From Acidithiobacillales bacterium SM1_46 (GTDB lineage Bacteria; Pseudomonadota; Gammaproteobacteria; Acidiferrobacterales; Sulfurifustaceae), in contig LJVB01000003.1 in assembly GCA_001304215.1 (NCBI GenBank), positions 1-46,215 on the forward strand: DNA of 46,215 nt. Direction: 5' to 3'. Each line of letters opens with the position of its first letter. Position 1 is the stretch's first letter. Below the pieces are notes generated by a model, which saw only the letters and a list, made by a program, of their open reading frames with translations, did not search any database and was not told the origin of the DNA. Positions 22,181 to 31,886 of this stretch are shown piece after piece. Made by a program: the position numbers and the translations under genes.

Positions 22181-23980
22181 TTATGGCGCAGCCGCAGGCG
22201 TGACACCACGGTCGAGCAATGCGGACGCTTCCCAGATTTTCACTTTCTGCTCGCCGAATGGCGCCTCGAACGCCGCTCGCGCAGCGGCCGCTGCCGGCGG
22301 AAGCCAGCCGCCCGAATAGGTAATGAGATAGCCATCCGGGTGCGCACCGAGCCAGTTGGGCACCTGCGACGGTGATAGCTCGCTGATCGGGCGGCGCAAC
22401 CGCCCCGCGAACTGATAAGTTCCCGGATAGGCGCCGACATGCGCGATCGGGCGCCCGGCGCGATCGAGTGCACCGAGATATTGGCCGGTTTCGTCAACAC
22501 GATTGAACGCGTCAAACTGCGAACCAACGCCAAGCACGACAATCACGACGGCCGAAACGCCAAGCATGACCATGCTGCGGCAGCGACGCTCGGCATCGTG
22601 CAGCGGCAACCAAGCGAGCGCCACGCCGAGGGCGATCACGCCGACACCGATCAGGGGAGACTGGGTCTGCAGGATTTCCGGCAACCACTCGATGCGCGGT
22701 ATCTTCGGCAGTACCGCCAGTCCGCTGCCCAACAACGCGATAGGCAAGGTCATGCCGGTCAGCGGGTTTTCATCGCCACGTCCGCGTAGCTCGTCTTCGA
22801 ACAGCAACCAGGCGACGGCGAGCGCGCAGGCGGGCAGCAGCGGCAGCAGATACTGGGGTTGCTTGGGATCCACGAGAGATAGCAGCCCGAGCACAGACGC
22901 ACCCGTCACGAGCGCGAACATCAAGCCAGCGGGCACGGACAGACGTCGCGCACCCCACAGGCGCAGGTACAGCAAAGGCCACACCGACCACGGCAGTGTG
23001 GCGAGTGGAAGCAGCAGCAGGTACCACCAGATCGGCTGCCTGGCAGCGAACCAATCGAGTGGCGCCAGCGCGCCTTTGAGTGAGAAGAAACGCAGCGCGT
23101 AGGCGGCATCGGTTGCGCGCGCAGCAACCAGCAGCCATATGCCGAACACCAACGCACCAAGCGCACAGGCCTTAAGGAGATCGATATACCAGTATTTCCA
23201 GCGCGGGCGCACGCCTTCGGTGATCCATAGCGGCGCGAGTACGGCAACCGGTAACACGTAAATCAGGAATAACAGTCCTGACGAAAGTAGCCCGAAGCCA
23301 GTCGCAGCGCCGAGCAGCATCCAGGCGCGCATGTCGCGTGCGCGCCACTGGATAAGCAGCGCCGACCATGCGAGTAGCACAAAAAACACGCGGGTCATAT
23401 CGATCAGCACGAGCGTAGTGAAAAGTGCCCACGCAAACATACCGAGCAAAATGAGTGGCGCATGGAGAGCGAGCGGCTGGTTGTTCGGCCAGAACCGCCG
23501 TGCGAGGCGCCAGGTGAGGAGCAGATTGCCTAACCCGAACAGGGCGGGCGCAAGGCGTGCCCAACCCTCCGTCACGCCGAAGAGCTTCCACCCGGCGACG
23601 ACGATCCATAGCAGCAGCGGCGCCTGCGATGCCGGCTCCCCATTTATTCGCGGCACCAGCCATCCGCCCTGCGTCATCTCCCAGGCCATGGCGAGCAACC
23701 GGGTTTCATCAGTCGGCCAGGCTGCGCGCCCATAAAGCGAAGCGAGCACCAGCATGACCCATAACAGCGTCCACGCGCCAAGGTAACTCGCTGTAGCCGC
23801 CCACTGGCGCGGGGCCTCTTTCACCTTGTCCACCACGTGCGCCGCCGCACGCAGGTTGCCGACATCGCCAACCTCGATTTCTTCAACCACGAATTGCTCG
23901 ATGGCACGCTCGCGGCGCGCGGCACGGCGCGCAACCTTGTCGCGACGATCAGGTTTCGAGGGCGGGCGTTTGCCGAACAT
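22181..23980 (-). CDS. ArnT-like glycosyltransferase family 39 protein
   Basis: AAWPTDETRLLAMAWEMTQGGWLVPRINGEPASQAPLLLWI plus about a dozen hydrophobic segments. Confidence 0.82.
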   Translation of the reverse strand: MFGKRPPSKPDRRDKVARRAARRERAIEQFVVEEIEVGDVGNLRAAAHVVDKVKEAPRQWAATASYLGAWTLLWVMLVLASLYGRAAWPTDETRLLAMAWEMTQGGWLVPRINGEPASQAPLLLWIVVAGWKLFGVTEGWARLAPALFGLGNLLLTWRLARRFWPNNQPLALHAPLILLGMFAWALFTTLVLIDMTRVFFVLLAWSALLIQWRARDMRAWMLLGAATGFGLLSSGLLFLIYVLPVAVLAPLWITEGVRPRWKYWYIDLLKACALGALVFGIWLLVAARATDAAYALRFFSLKGALAPLDWFAARQPIWWYLLLLPLATLPWSVWPLLYLRLWGARRLSVPAGLMFALVTGASVLGLLSLVDPKQPQYLLPLLPACALAVAWLLFEDELRGRGDENPLTGMTLPIALLGSGLAVLPKIPRIEWLPEILQTQSPLIGVGVIALGVALAWLPLHDAERRCRSMVMLGVSAVVIVVLGVGSQFDAFNRVDETGQYLGALDRAGRPIAHVGAYPGTYQFAGRLRRPISELSPSQVPNWLGAHPDGYLITYSGGWLPPAAAAARAAFEAPFGEQKVKIWEASALLDRGVTPAAAP

Positions 23981-24089
23981 AGAAGGATCAGTATGGGTTT
24001 AACGAATAATAGAAGCTGCGGCGGCGTTCACCACTTGGCCGACCGACCGAAGGCCCCGTCCTGCCAACGGGCGGCGCGCGCGGACCGGG

Positions 24090-24815
24090 TCAACGCCGGC
24101 GCCCGCGCACTGGCGTGCTCGGCCCGACCACTGCATCCAGCACGGGCATATTGCGGTAGCGCTGAAAGATAACCAATCCAATCACTGCGGAAACCAGGAA
24201 CAGCAGCACGGCGAGCGCGATCTGCAGACCAGCGTCGACGTACACGCCGGTACCGAGGAGGACGAACACCAGTGTCTGCGGGACAAAGCCGATGGCTGAG
24301 CTCGCGAAGTACGGCAGCGCTCGCACGCTCGACACACCAGCCATGAGGTTGACGACAAGATTGTTGGCGATCGGGATGAGCCGCAGGACCAGTGTGGCCG
24401 AGAAAGGATGGCGTTCGAGAAAATGATCGAAGCGGCGCAGGCGCGGCCCGAAACGGCGCCGCAGGGACTCGCGTCCGAGCAAGCGGGCGTAAAAGAAGGT
24501 GGCGATGCAGCCAACGGTAGTGGCGGCCACCGCCAGCGTGGTGCCCTCAGGAAAGCCGTATGCGTATCCGCCAAGAAAACAGAAGATCTGGCGTGGCAGG
24601 CCGATGGCAATGAACAGCCCGCTCACCGCAATGAAGAGCACGACACCGGTTGTGCCGCGCGCCAGTACCTCGCGATCTACCCAGGCTCTGTCGAACGCAG
24701 TGCCAAATTCCGAAAGCTGCAACAGATAGCCGATTGCAACCAGCGATGCGATTAACACCAGTCCACGGGCGAGCGACACCAATGCGGGACGGTTCTGTTC
24801 TTTCGGCGTGCGCAT
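24090..24815 (-). CDS. TVP38/TMEM64 family (DedA-superfamily) membrane protein
   Basis: GLPRQIFCFLGGYAYGFPEGTTLAVAATTVGCIATFFYARLLGR...LIPIANNLVVNLMAGVSSV. Confidence 0.87.
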   Translation of the reverse strand: MRTPKEQNRPALVSLARGLVLIASLVAIGYLLQLSEFGTAFDRAWVDREVLARGTTGVVLFIAVSGLFIAIGLPRQIFCFLGGYAYGFPEGTTLAVAATTVGCIATFFYARLLGRESLRRRFGPRLRRFDHFLERHPFSATLVLRLIPIANNLVVNLMAGVSSVRALPYFASSAIGFVPQTLVFVLLGTGVYVDAGLQIALAVLLFLVSAVIGLVIFQRYRNMPVLDAVVGPSTPVRGRRR

Positions 24816-24976
24816 GCAAGCGGCGTCTTCGTGTGCAAGAGTGACCCGCGGCGGGAGAGCCGCTCCAGAGTGAAGCACGGGTGCTGGCGGATGTGTAACC
24901 GCACGTTGTGTGACGGATACGTTGGCAGTGGCGGGCCTGACCGGTATAGTTGATTGAATTGGTCGGAATCTCGGAA

Positions 24977-27067
24977 ATGAGCGAACACAGCAATCGCCTG
25001 ATTCACGAAACCAGCCCGTACCTGCAGCAACACGCCCACAATCCGGTGGAATGGTATCCCTGGGGCAACGAGGCGCTCGCCAGGGCACAACGGGAAGACA
25101 AGCCGATCCTGCTTTCCATCGGCTACTCGGCCTGCCATTGGTGCCATGTGATGGAGCACGAGTCATTCGAGGACGAGGATGTCGCACGCCTCATGAACGA
25201 GCTGTTCGTGTGCATCAAGGTTGATCGCGAGGAACGCCCAGATCTCGACAAGATCTACCAGACCGCGCACCAGGCGCTGGCCGGGCGCCCGGGCGGCTGG
25301 CCGCTCAACATGTTCCTGACGCCGCAAGATCACATGCCCTACTTCGGAGGAACCTATTTTCCGAAGACCCCGCGCCACGGCCTGATGGCATTTCCCGAGA
25401 TCCTCAAGCGCGTGGCCGCCGCCTATCGTGAGCAACACGACGCGATCACGCAACAAAGCGCATCGTTACGCGAGCTCTTTAGCCGACTCAACCAAACGGG
25501 TCCCGCTCCCGGCGTGCACCTCTCGCCGGACACCTTGCGCGAGGCCTATACGCAGCTCGCGCACCAGTTCGATCGCCAGCACGGCGGCTTTGGCGGTGCA
25601 CCGAAATTCCCGCACCCGGCTTCGCTCGAGTTTCTGCTGCGCTACTACGCGCGCGGCGCGCGTACGGGTCGACCGGAGATGCCGGCGCTGGAAATGGTGC
25701 ATCAGACACTCACTGCCATGGCACGGGGCGGACTGTACGATCAGCTTGGCGGCGGATTCTGCCGCTACGCCGTGGACGAGCGTTGGGAAATTCCGCACTT
25801 TGAGAAAATGCTCTATGACAACGGCCCGTTGCTCGCACTCTACAGCGATGCTGCCATCGCTACCGGCGATGCCCAGCTCGGGCGCATCGCGCGCGAGACA
25901 GGGAAATGGGTCATGCACGAGATGCAGTCGCAGGATGGCGGCTACTACTCCACGCTTGACGCCGATTCCGAGGGACACGAGGGCAAGTTCTACGTATGGG
26001 ACAGAAAGGAGTTGCGGACCCTGCTGAGCAATGCTGAGTTCGCACTGATGGAGCGGCACTACGGTCTTGAAGGCGAGCCGAACTTCGAGGGGCAATGGCA
26101 CCTGAACGTGCGTCGAGGAGAAACCGAGCTATCCGCCACATTCGTTCAAAGCGAGTCCGCCGTTGCAACCACACTTGCGCAAGCCAAGGCGAAGCTGCTC
26201 GCGGCACGCGAGAAGCGCGTGCGCCCCGGGCGCGATGAAAAGATTCTCACCGCATGGAATGGACTCATGATTCGCGGCATGGCGCGCGCCGGGCGGCTGC
26301 TCGACGAACCCGAATTCATTGCTTCGGCCGAACGCGCGTTTGATTTCGTCCACGACAAGCTGTGGCGCAACGGACGTCTCCTCGCGACGACCAAGGATGG
26401 CAAGTCGCACCTCTCCGCCTATCTCGACGACTATGCCTTTCTCATCGATGGCGGGCTGGAACTCTTGCAGGCGCGCTGGCGTACCGGAGATCTCGAGTTC
26501 CTTCGGGTGCTGGCGGACGTACTGCTGGAGCACTTCGAAGACGAGCAGCACGGCGGATTCTTTTTCACGGCCGACGATCACGAACAGCTCGTGCACCGCC
26601 CAAAATCGGCGAGCGACGAAGCGATACCGTCCGGCAATGGAATCGCTGCACAGGTGCTTATTCGCCTCGGGCATTTGCTCGGCGATCTCAACTATCTGCA
26701 TGCGGCCGAACGCACGCTCGAGGCGTTGTACGGGGCCATGCGGCAGTATCCTTCCGCGCATTGCGCGCTGCTGATCGCCCTTGAAGAACACGTCGAGCCG
26801 ACACAGACCATCGTTCTGCGCGGCGACGCAGCGGCAGTTCGCGCGTGGCAACAGCGCTGCGCGCGACACTATGCCCCGCAACGCCTGACTGTCGCGATCC
26901 CGAATGAGGCTGAGGGACTAAGTGGGCTACTCGCCGAGCGTCGCGCCATTGATGGACCGACCGCATACCTTTGCGCCGGCCATAGTTGCAGCACGCCGGT
27001 TACGGACCTTGCGGTCCTGGAACGGGAAATAGCCGGGAGCGAAGTTCGCCCGTCCGGGGTACACTGA
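24977..27067 (+). CDS. Thioredoxin domain-containing protein, YyaL/SSP411 (DUF255) family
   Basis: [65 protein letters not shown]. Confidence 0.96.
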   Translation: MSEHSNRLIHETSPYLQQHAHNPVEWYPWGNEALARAQREDKPILLSIGYSACHWCHVMEHESFEDEDVARLMNELFVCIKVDREERPDLDKIYQTAHQALAGRPGGWPLNMFLTPQDHMPYFGGTYFPKTPRHGLMAFPEILKRVAAAYREQHDAITQQSASLRELFSRLNQTGPAPGVHLSPDTLREAYTQLAHQFDRQHGGFGGAPKFPHPASLEFLLRYYARGARTGRPEMPALEMVHQTLTAMARGGLYDQLGGGFCRYAVDERWEIPHFEKMLYDNGPLLALYSDAAIATGDAQLGRIARETGKWVMHEMQSQDGGYYSTLDADSEGHEGKFYVWDRKELRTLLSNAEFALMERHYGLEGEPNFEGQWHLNVRRGETELSATFVQSESAVATTLAQAKAKLLAAREKRVRPGRDEKILTAWNGLMIRGMARAGRLLDEPEFIASAERAFDFVHDKLWRNGRLLATTKDGKSHLSAYLDDYAFLIDGGLELLQARWRTGDLEFLRVLADVLLEHFEDEQHGGFFFTADDHEQLVHRPKSASDEAIPSGNGIAAQVLIRLGHLLGDLNYLHAAERTLEALYGAMRQYPSAHCALLIALEEHVEPTQTIVLRGDAAAVRAWQQRCARHYAPQRLTVAIPNEAEGLSGLLAERRAIDGPTAYLCAGHSCSTPVTDLAVLEREIAGSEVRPSGVH

Positions 27068-27101
27068 CGCTGCGTAGAGTTTTCGAGCGATCGGATCGCA
27101 G

Positions 27102-27476
27102 ATGACGCAAAACCAAGACCCCGCAGTGCACGAAATCAGTGTCGATGAGTTCGACGAATTCATCGAAAATCACGAGACCCTGGTGATTCTCGACGTACGC
27201 GAGCCGGCCGAACACGCCGCCGCGCATATTCCGCGCTCAGTCAACGTGCCGCTCGACTTGCTTGCCGCGGCCGCCACCGCGGGAACACCAACGACGAACC
27301 CAGCGCTTGCGGGCGCGCGCGAGAAGACGATCGTGATCTACTGTGCCGACGGTTCAACGAGCCGCAAGGCGGTGGCGCTCCTGCAGGCCCGGGGTTTTGA
27401 GCGCGTTTACTGCCTCGCCGGCGGTCTCGCCCACTGGCGTGCAGCGGGCCAAGCGGTTATCGCGGAGGATGCCTGA
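27102..27476 (+). CDS. Rhodanese-like domain protein
   Basis: VILDVREPAEHAAAHIPRSVNVPL...IVIYCADGSTSRKAVALLQARGFERVYCLAGGLAHW. Confidence 0.92.
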   Translation: MTQNQDPAVHEISVDEFDEFIENHETLVILDVREPAEHAAAHIPRSVNVPLDLLAAAATAGTPTTNPALAGAREKTIVIYCADGSTSRKAVALLQARGFERVYCLAGGLAHWRAAGQAVIAEDA

Positions 27477-27713
27477 GTCGCCGGGGTGATGCGCGCCCTG
27501 TTATTTTGGCTACGCTTTGGCTCGGTTGCCCGGAACAAGCCTTTTCTCGCCGCGTTCCGATAGCTCCTTCGCCAACCTGTGTCGGGGACCGACGCATCGC
27601 TTTCGGAGTCGGCTTTCGGTCCGGGTGCACAGATAGATTGACCGCGGTAACGGCGCACGCCATCATGGTGTTTCGGTCGTCTCGACCGATCCGCATTTCC
27701 TGAAGTAACGTCA

Positions 27714-28745
27714 ATGGACCTCACAACGCGCGCAACGGCGGCTTCGGATCCGCGCCCTGAAATTTCCGATAGCGCCAGGCCCGATAGACCGTACATCTCC
27801 TGTGTTGCGCCGGCCTACAACGAGGCGGCCAACATCGATCCGCTTGTGGCCGCTCTGGATCAACACTTGCGCCAGAGTGGATTGCCCTATGAGGTCATAG
27901 TCGTCGACGACGGCAGCCAGGATGGTACCGCCGAAGCAGTGATCCGCGCAGGCACAAGCTATCCGGTCCGACTTGTCCAGCTGTCACGCAACTTCGGCAG
28001 AGAGAACGCCATCATGGCGGGGTTGGACCACGCGGCGGGTGATGTCGTGATTCTGATCGACGCTGACCTGCAGCACCCGCCCAGCCTCATCACCGCGATG
28101 CTGGAACGTTGGCGCGAGGGCTACGACATGGTCTATGCGGTACATACTCATCGCGACGACACCTCGTTGAGTCGGCGCTGGGGAACCCGCATTTTCTACA
28201 AGATGCTCTCCGGACTGTCGCAGACAAAAGTCACATTCGACGCGAGCGACTATCGACTGATGGACCGGAAGGTAGTCGACGCCCTGCGCTCGCTTCCCGA
28301 GCGCAGCCGGTTCATCAAAGGTTTGTTTCCTTGGGTTGGGTTCAAGACTATTGGCGTTCCATTCTCCGTCGATGAGCGAACCGCTGGCCGGTCAAGCTTC
28401 AACCCGCGCAGGCTCGCGGCATTGGCGCTTACAGGAATTACGTCGTTTTCCGAACTCCCCTTGAGGATCTGGGGTCTCATCGGTGCAGTCGTTTCCGCGA
28501 TCTCGCTACTGTATGCGGTCTGGATTGTATTCGAAACGCTGGTCATCGGAGATACCGTCCCTGGCTGGGCGACGTTGGCCGCGGCTCTGATGTTCTTCGG
28601 AGGCGTACAGCTGCTGTCGATCGGCATCCTCGGCGAGTATATCGGGCGTATCTACAACGAAGTAAAACAGCGGCCCCTCTACCTCGTGGCCCGCAAGCAT
28701 GGTTTCGGAAGCAGAGGCGACGCGTCTGACGCTCCACGATCGTGA
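27714..28745 (+). CDS. Polyisoprenyl-phosphate glycosyltransferase, GT2 (ArnC/GtrB/FlmF-like)
   Basis: ISCVAPAYNEAANIDPLV...VIVVDDGSQDGT...LSRNFGRENAIMAGLDHAAGDVVILIDADLQHPP; C-terminal TM pair. Confidence 0.93.
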   Translation: MDLTTRATAASDPRPEISDSARPDRPYISCVAPAYNEAANIDPLVAALDQHLRQSGLPYEVIVVDDGSQDGTAEAVIRAGTSYPVRLVQLSRNFGRENAIMAGLDHAAGDVVILIDADLQHPPSLITAMLERWREGYDMVYAVHTHRDDTSLSRRWGTRIFYKMLSGLSQTKVTFDASDYRLMDRKVVDALRSLPERSRFIKGLFPWVGFKTIGVPFSVDERTAGRSSFNPRRLAALALTGITSFSELPLRIWGLIGAVVSAISLLYAVWIVFETLVIGDTVPGWATLAAALMFFGGVQLLSIGILGEYIGRIYNEVKQRPLYLVARKHGFGSRGDASDAPRS

Positions 28746-29110
28746 TTCGACAGCTCTTCGCCTTCGGTATCGTTGGCACCCTTGCTGCAGCGGTTCATCT
28801 ATCCGGCGTGTTCCTGCTCGTGGAGCTCGGCCTGCATCCGCTCAGCGCAAATATCCTGGGATTCATGGCGGGGTTTCAGGTGAGTTACTTCGGCCATCGT
28901 TACTGGACATTCCGTGGCACCCAGGCGTCCCATCCAGTCGCTGCGTCACGCTTCCTGCTCACGGCGACTTCCAGCCTGGCGATGAACGAGGCGATGTTTT
29001 ACTTGTTGCTGCAGTTCACACCGCTCCCATATCTCGCGGCACTTACGCTGGTGCTCATTTGCGTTACTCCGATTACGTTCCTACTTGGTAAGTTCTGGGC
29101 TTTCCGCTAG
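28742..29110 (+). CDS. GtrA family protein (putative lipid-linked sugar flippase)
   Basis: MIRQLFAFGIVGTLAAAVHLSGVFLLVELGLHPLSANILGFMAGFQVSYFGHRYWTFRG...TFLLGKFWAFR; GTG start overlaps the GT2 stop by 4 bp. Confidence 0.9.
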   Translation: MIRQLFAFGIVGTLAAAVHLSGVFLLVELGLHPLSANILGFMAGFQVSYFGHRYWTFRGTQASHPVAASRFLLTATSSLAMNEAMFYLLLQFTPLPYLAALTLVLICVTPITFLLGKFWAFR

Positions 29111-30823
29111 AGGAACCTGGCGATTGCTGAAGAGCGTCGTGTCACCGTGGGTCTTGACCAAGTACAGACGGTAGCGCGCGCGCAGCTCTTCGGACAGGTG
29201 GGTTGGGCCGACCACGAAAAGACGCCGTTCCGCGCGCGCCGCGCGTTCCAGCCAGTCGTCACGCACGATCCAGGCCTGCGCGCGGGGATCCTGCTCAAGA
29301 CCCAACCTGAACTCGCGCTTCCAGTTATCACGGGTCTGCGATGAGGATTCTGGCAGTTCGGCCACGACTACGATAGGACGGATTTGACCGAGATAGACCG
29401 GCAGGTCCTGATAGTATTCCTGATACGTTGCTACGACGTCTTCTGGCCGGATCATCGTTCGCAGCTCAAGAGCCAGCGGCTTGATGCTGTGTGGCGAGAT
29501 CTTGCCGACAACGTGGACGACGGCCATAACGAGCACGAAACCGCTCACCAACATTCCGCCCCAGGCAAGCCGGAGTCGCCGTAACTGTGCGACAGCGGCG
29601 ACAGCCAGCGCGCTCGTGAGCAAGAACGAGCCAATCCGAATAGCCTCCCGGCCGATACCAGAAATATCGGCGATCTTTCGCGGCAGGTGCGACGCGGCAA
29701 CGAACATGCCGATCCCGAACACAGTCGCGAGCGCACTGTAGAGAAATAGATGGACTCGTGCGGAACGCTGGGCGGCATGATCTTCAAGCAAGCTCGCAAG
29801 CAACGCGCCCGTCAGCACCGCTAGCGGGGGCACCAAAGGCAGAATGTAGCCAACAATCTTCGATTGGGGTATGGAGAAGAACCCGAGCACAAACAGCACC
29901 CAGATCAGCAAGTAGATGGTGGCGCCCTCCTGCTGCGGGGAACGACGAACAGCGCCAAGCGACCTTGCGAAGGCATGCCCCACGGCGAATGTCCATGGAA
30001 ACATCCCCATCAGCACAACCGGCAGATAGAACCAGACCGGGTTCGGATTGTTGTATCCTGAACCCGAGAACCGGGAGAAATGCTGGTAGACGAAGAAGAA
30101 GTGCAGGAAGTCCGGGTTGGCCCGTTGCGCCAGCGCGAACCACGGAATGGTGACGACAAGGTAAATCGCCATACCGCTGGGAAGGTACATCTGGGCGATC
30201 AGCTTCCAGTCCCGACGCAAGAGGATCCAGAGGCCAATGACGGCCATCGGGAACACGATGCCGATCAGTCCCTTGGTAAGGGTCGCAAGCGCGGCGCTCA
30301 GGTACGCCAACCACATGAGGTAGCGACGGCGTGGGTCGCCCCAGGGATGCAACGTCCCGAGCAGAAAACACGATAGCGCTGCGGTGATCAACACGGCAAC
30401 GGTCAGGTTCATGTCAGCATATTGGCTGGCGAGGAAGTAGAGGGGGCTGCTTGCCAGCACCGCTACTGAAAGCCACGCCGCGCGTGCGCCAAACACCCGC
30501 CGGCTGACGACGAATGTCAGGCCGCATCCGACAAGACCGAACAGGGCGGACACGAGACGGATGGACCACTCATGCACCCCAAAAACGCGGAGCGAAAAAC
30601 TGGATATCCAGTAGTAGAGCGGTGGTTTGTCCAGAAAGACAACACCGTTCACCCTAGGCGTAATGTAGTCACCGGTAATCAGCATCTCGCGAGCGACCTC
30701 CGCATAACGTCCTTCGTCCGGAACGTTTAGCGGCCGCATCCCAAGAAGAAAGACGAACCAAATCAGCAGCGCAAGCAGCGCAGCCCACGCCAAGCGCCTT
30801 TCGTTATAAGCATGCTCAGTCAT
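29081..30823 (-). CDS. ArnT/FlmK-like glycosyltransferase family 39 protein
   Basis: MRPLNVPDEGRYAEVAREMLITGDYITPRVNGVVFLDKPPLYYWISSFSLRVFGVHEWSIRLVSALFGL. Confidence 0.92.
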   Translation of the reverse strand: MTEHAYNERRLAWAALLALLIWFVFLLGMRPLNVPDEGRYAEVAREMLITGDYITPRVNGVVFLDKPPLYYWISSFSLRVFGVHEWSIRLVSALFGLVGCGLTFVVSRRVFGARAAWLSVAVLASSPLYFLASQYADMNLTVAVLITAALSCFLLGTLHPWGDPRRRYLMWLAYLSAALATLTKGLIGIVFPMAVIGLWILLRRDWKLIAQMYLPSGMAIYLVVTIPWFALAQRANPDFLHFFFVYQHFSRFSGSGYNNPNPVWFYLPVVLMGMFPWTFAVGHAFARSLGAVRRSPQQEGATIYLLIWVLFVLGFFSIPQSKIVGYILPLVPPLAVLTGALLASLLEDHAAQRSARVHLFLYSALATVFGIGMFVAASHLPRKIADISGIGREAIRIGSFLLTSALAVAAVAQLRRLRLAWGGMLVSGFVLVMAVVHVVGKISPHSIKPLALELRTMIRPEDVVATYQEYYQDLPVYLGQIRPIVVVAELPESSSQTRDNWKREFRLGLEQDPRAQAWIVRDDWLERAARAERRLFVVGPTHLSEELRARYRLYLVKTHGDTTLFSNRQVPLAESPELTK

Positions 30824-31697
30824 GTCGGTCGTTCCCTGAAAACACGTTCGTGCCGGCGCCAGACCGGTCGCGGAATCTGCCTGGTCGCACGGACGCGCGC
30901 TCGCAATCGGCAGTGAAGGTGTCGCTGTTCAAGTATGCATACTCGCGACTACGCGCCGCTCCGATCGGATCCGCAGCGGTCGTGTCGGTGCGCGCGGGAT
31001 GACACATGATCAGGTCCGAAGCTTCGACCTGCGACAACCACGCGCGCATGAGCCCGGGGAAGTCTGCATCTGGCGAGAAATCGTAGATTCCGCCGAAGCG
31101 CCTGTTGTGGGGAATCCGTTCCGCGAGCAGGGCCGCCTCCAAACGCCCCGCCCCGAGCGCCGCCACGACGCGTGCCTTGAATTTGGCACTGCGGCTGTGA
31201 ATCACGCGCCGCACGTTCCGGACGTAACAGCTCCGATCAGCGAGGCGCTTTCGATAAACGTCCAACAGCGCATCACGAACGACGGGTAATTGGTGAACAT
31301 GGCGATGACCGTCGACAAAGTCGGGAAGCGCACCAAATCCATCAACGAAGCGGTCCAGTTGACGCTCAATCTCGACCGCAATCTGTTGACGGTCGAGCCG
31401 GCGCAGCTGCGACCGGAGAATCAGCATCGGCAGCGTTGGGTAGCTACCTAGTGCGGATCGATAGCCGGGATCATGATGTAACATCTCGTCGGCAATCAGA
31501 TTGAGATGGAGCCCAACATCGACACGCTTGCCACGGTGACGCAGTTCGGCCGCATGCGTGCGCCAATGAACAGAGGTAACGAGGCAGCTTACGGCTCCCA
31601 ATCGCCCTTGATCGACGAGGTCGACAATTGCTCTGGAAACCGGATCGCTTAGCGCGAAATCATCCGCGCAAAGGACAAAGCGTCGCACAGACGGCAC
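30816..31697 (-). CDS. ChbG/HpnK (YdjC superfamily) carbohydrate deacetylase, NaxD-like
   Basis: FVLCADDFALSDPVSRAI...VDVGLHLNLIADE...PDFVDGHRHVHQLPVVRDAL: conserved metal/active-site motifs; GTG start. Confidence 0.9.
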   Translation of the reverse strand: MPSVRRFVLCADDFALSDPVSRAIVDLVDQGRLGAVSCLVTSVHWRTHAAELRHRGKRVDVGLHLNLIADEMLHHDPGYRSALGSYPTLPMLILRSQLRRLDRQQIAVEIERQLDRFVDGFGALPDFVDGHRHVHQLPVVRDALLDVYRKRLADRSCYVRNVRRVIHSRSAKFKARVVAALGAGRLEAALLAERIPHNRRFGGIYDFSPDADFPGLMRAWLSQVEASDLIMCHPARTDTTAADPIGAARSREYAYLNSDTFTADCERASVRPGRFRDRSGAGTNVFSGNDRHD

Positions 31698-31758
31698 TCC
31701 AAGTTGGCGAAATCAAGCGAGCTCACGCCACACTCATCAATGTGAAACAAGCGCGAGA

Positions 31759-31832
31759 AGGATTTGCAAAATGCATCTGCGTCACTCTAGCCGCTGCATC
31801 TTAGGCATTGCTTAACAAACAGGATTTGCAAA
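31759..31832. repeat. Two copies of AGGATTTGCAAA (31759-31770 and 31821-31832), 62 bp apart, with palindromic core TTTGCAAA
   Basis: Read directly in the AT-richer intergenic region upstream of the deacetylase gene. Confidence 0.75.
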
Positions 31833-31886
31833 GGAAAAGCGTTGGAGCGCATGGATACCCCACCTGGCCGGATGCAAGGCAGCGGC

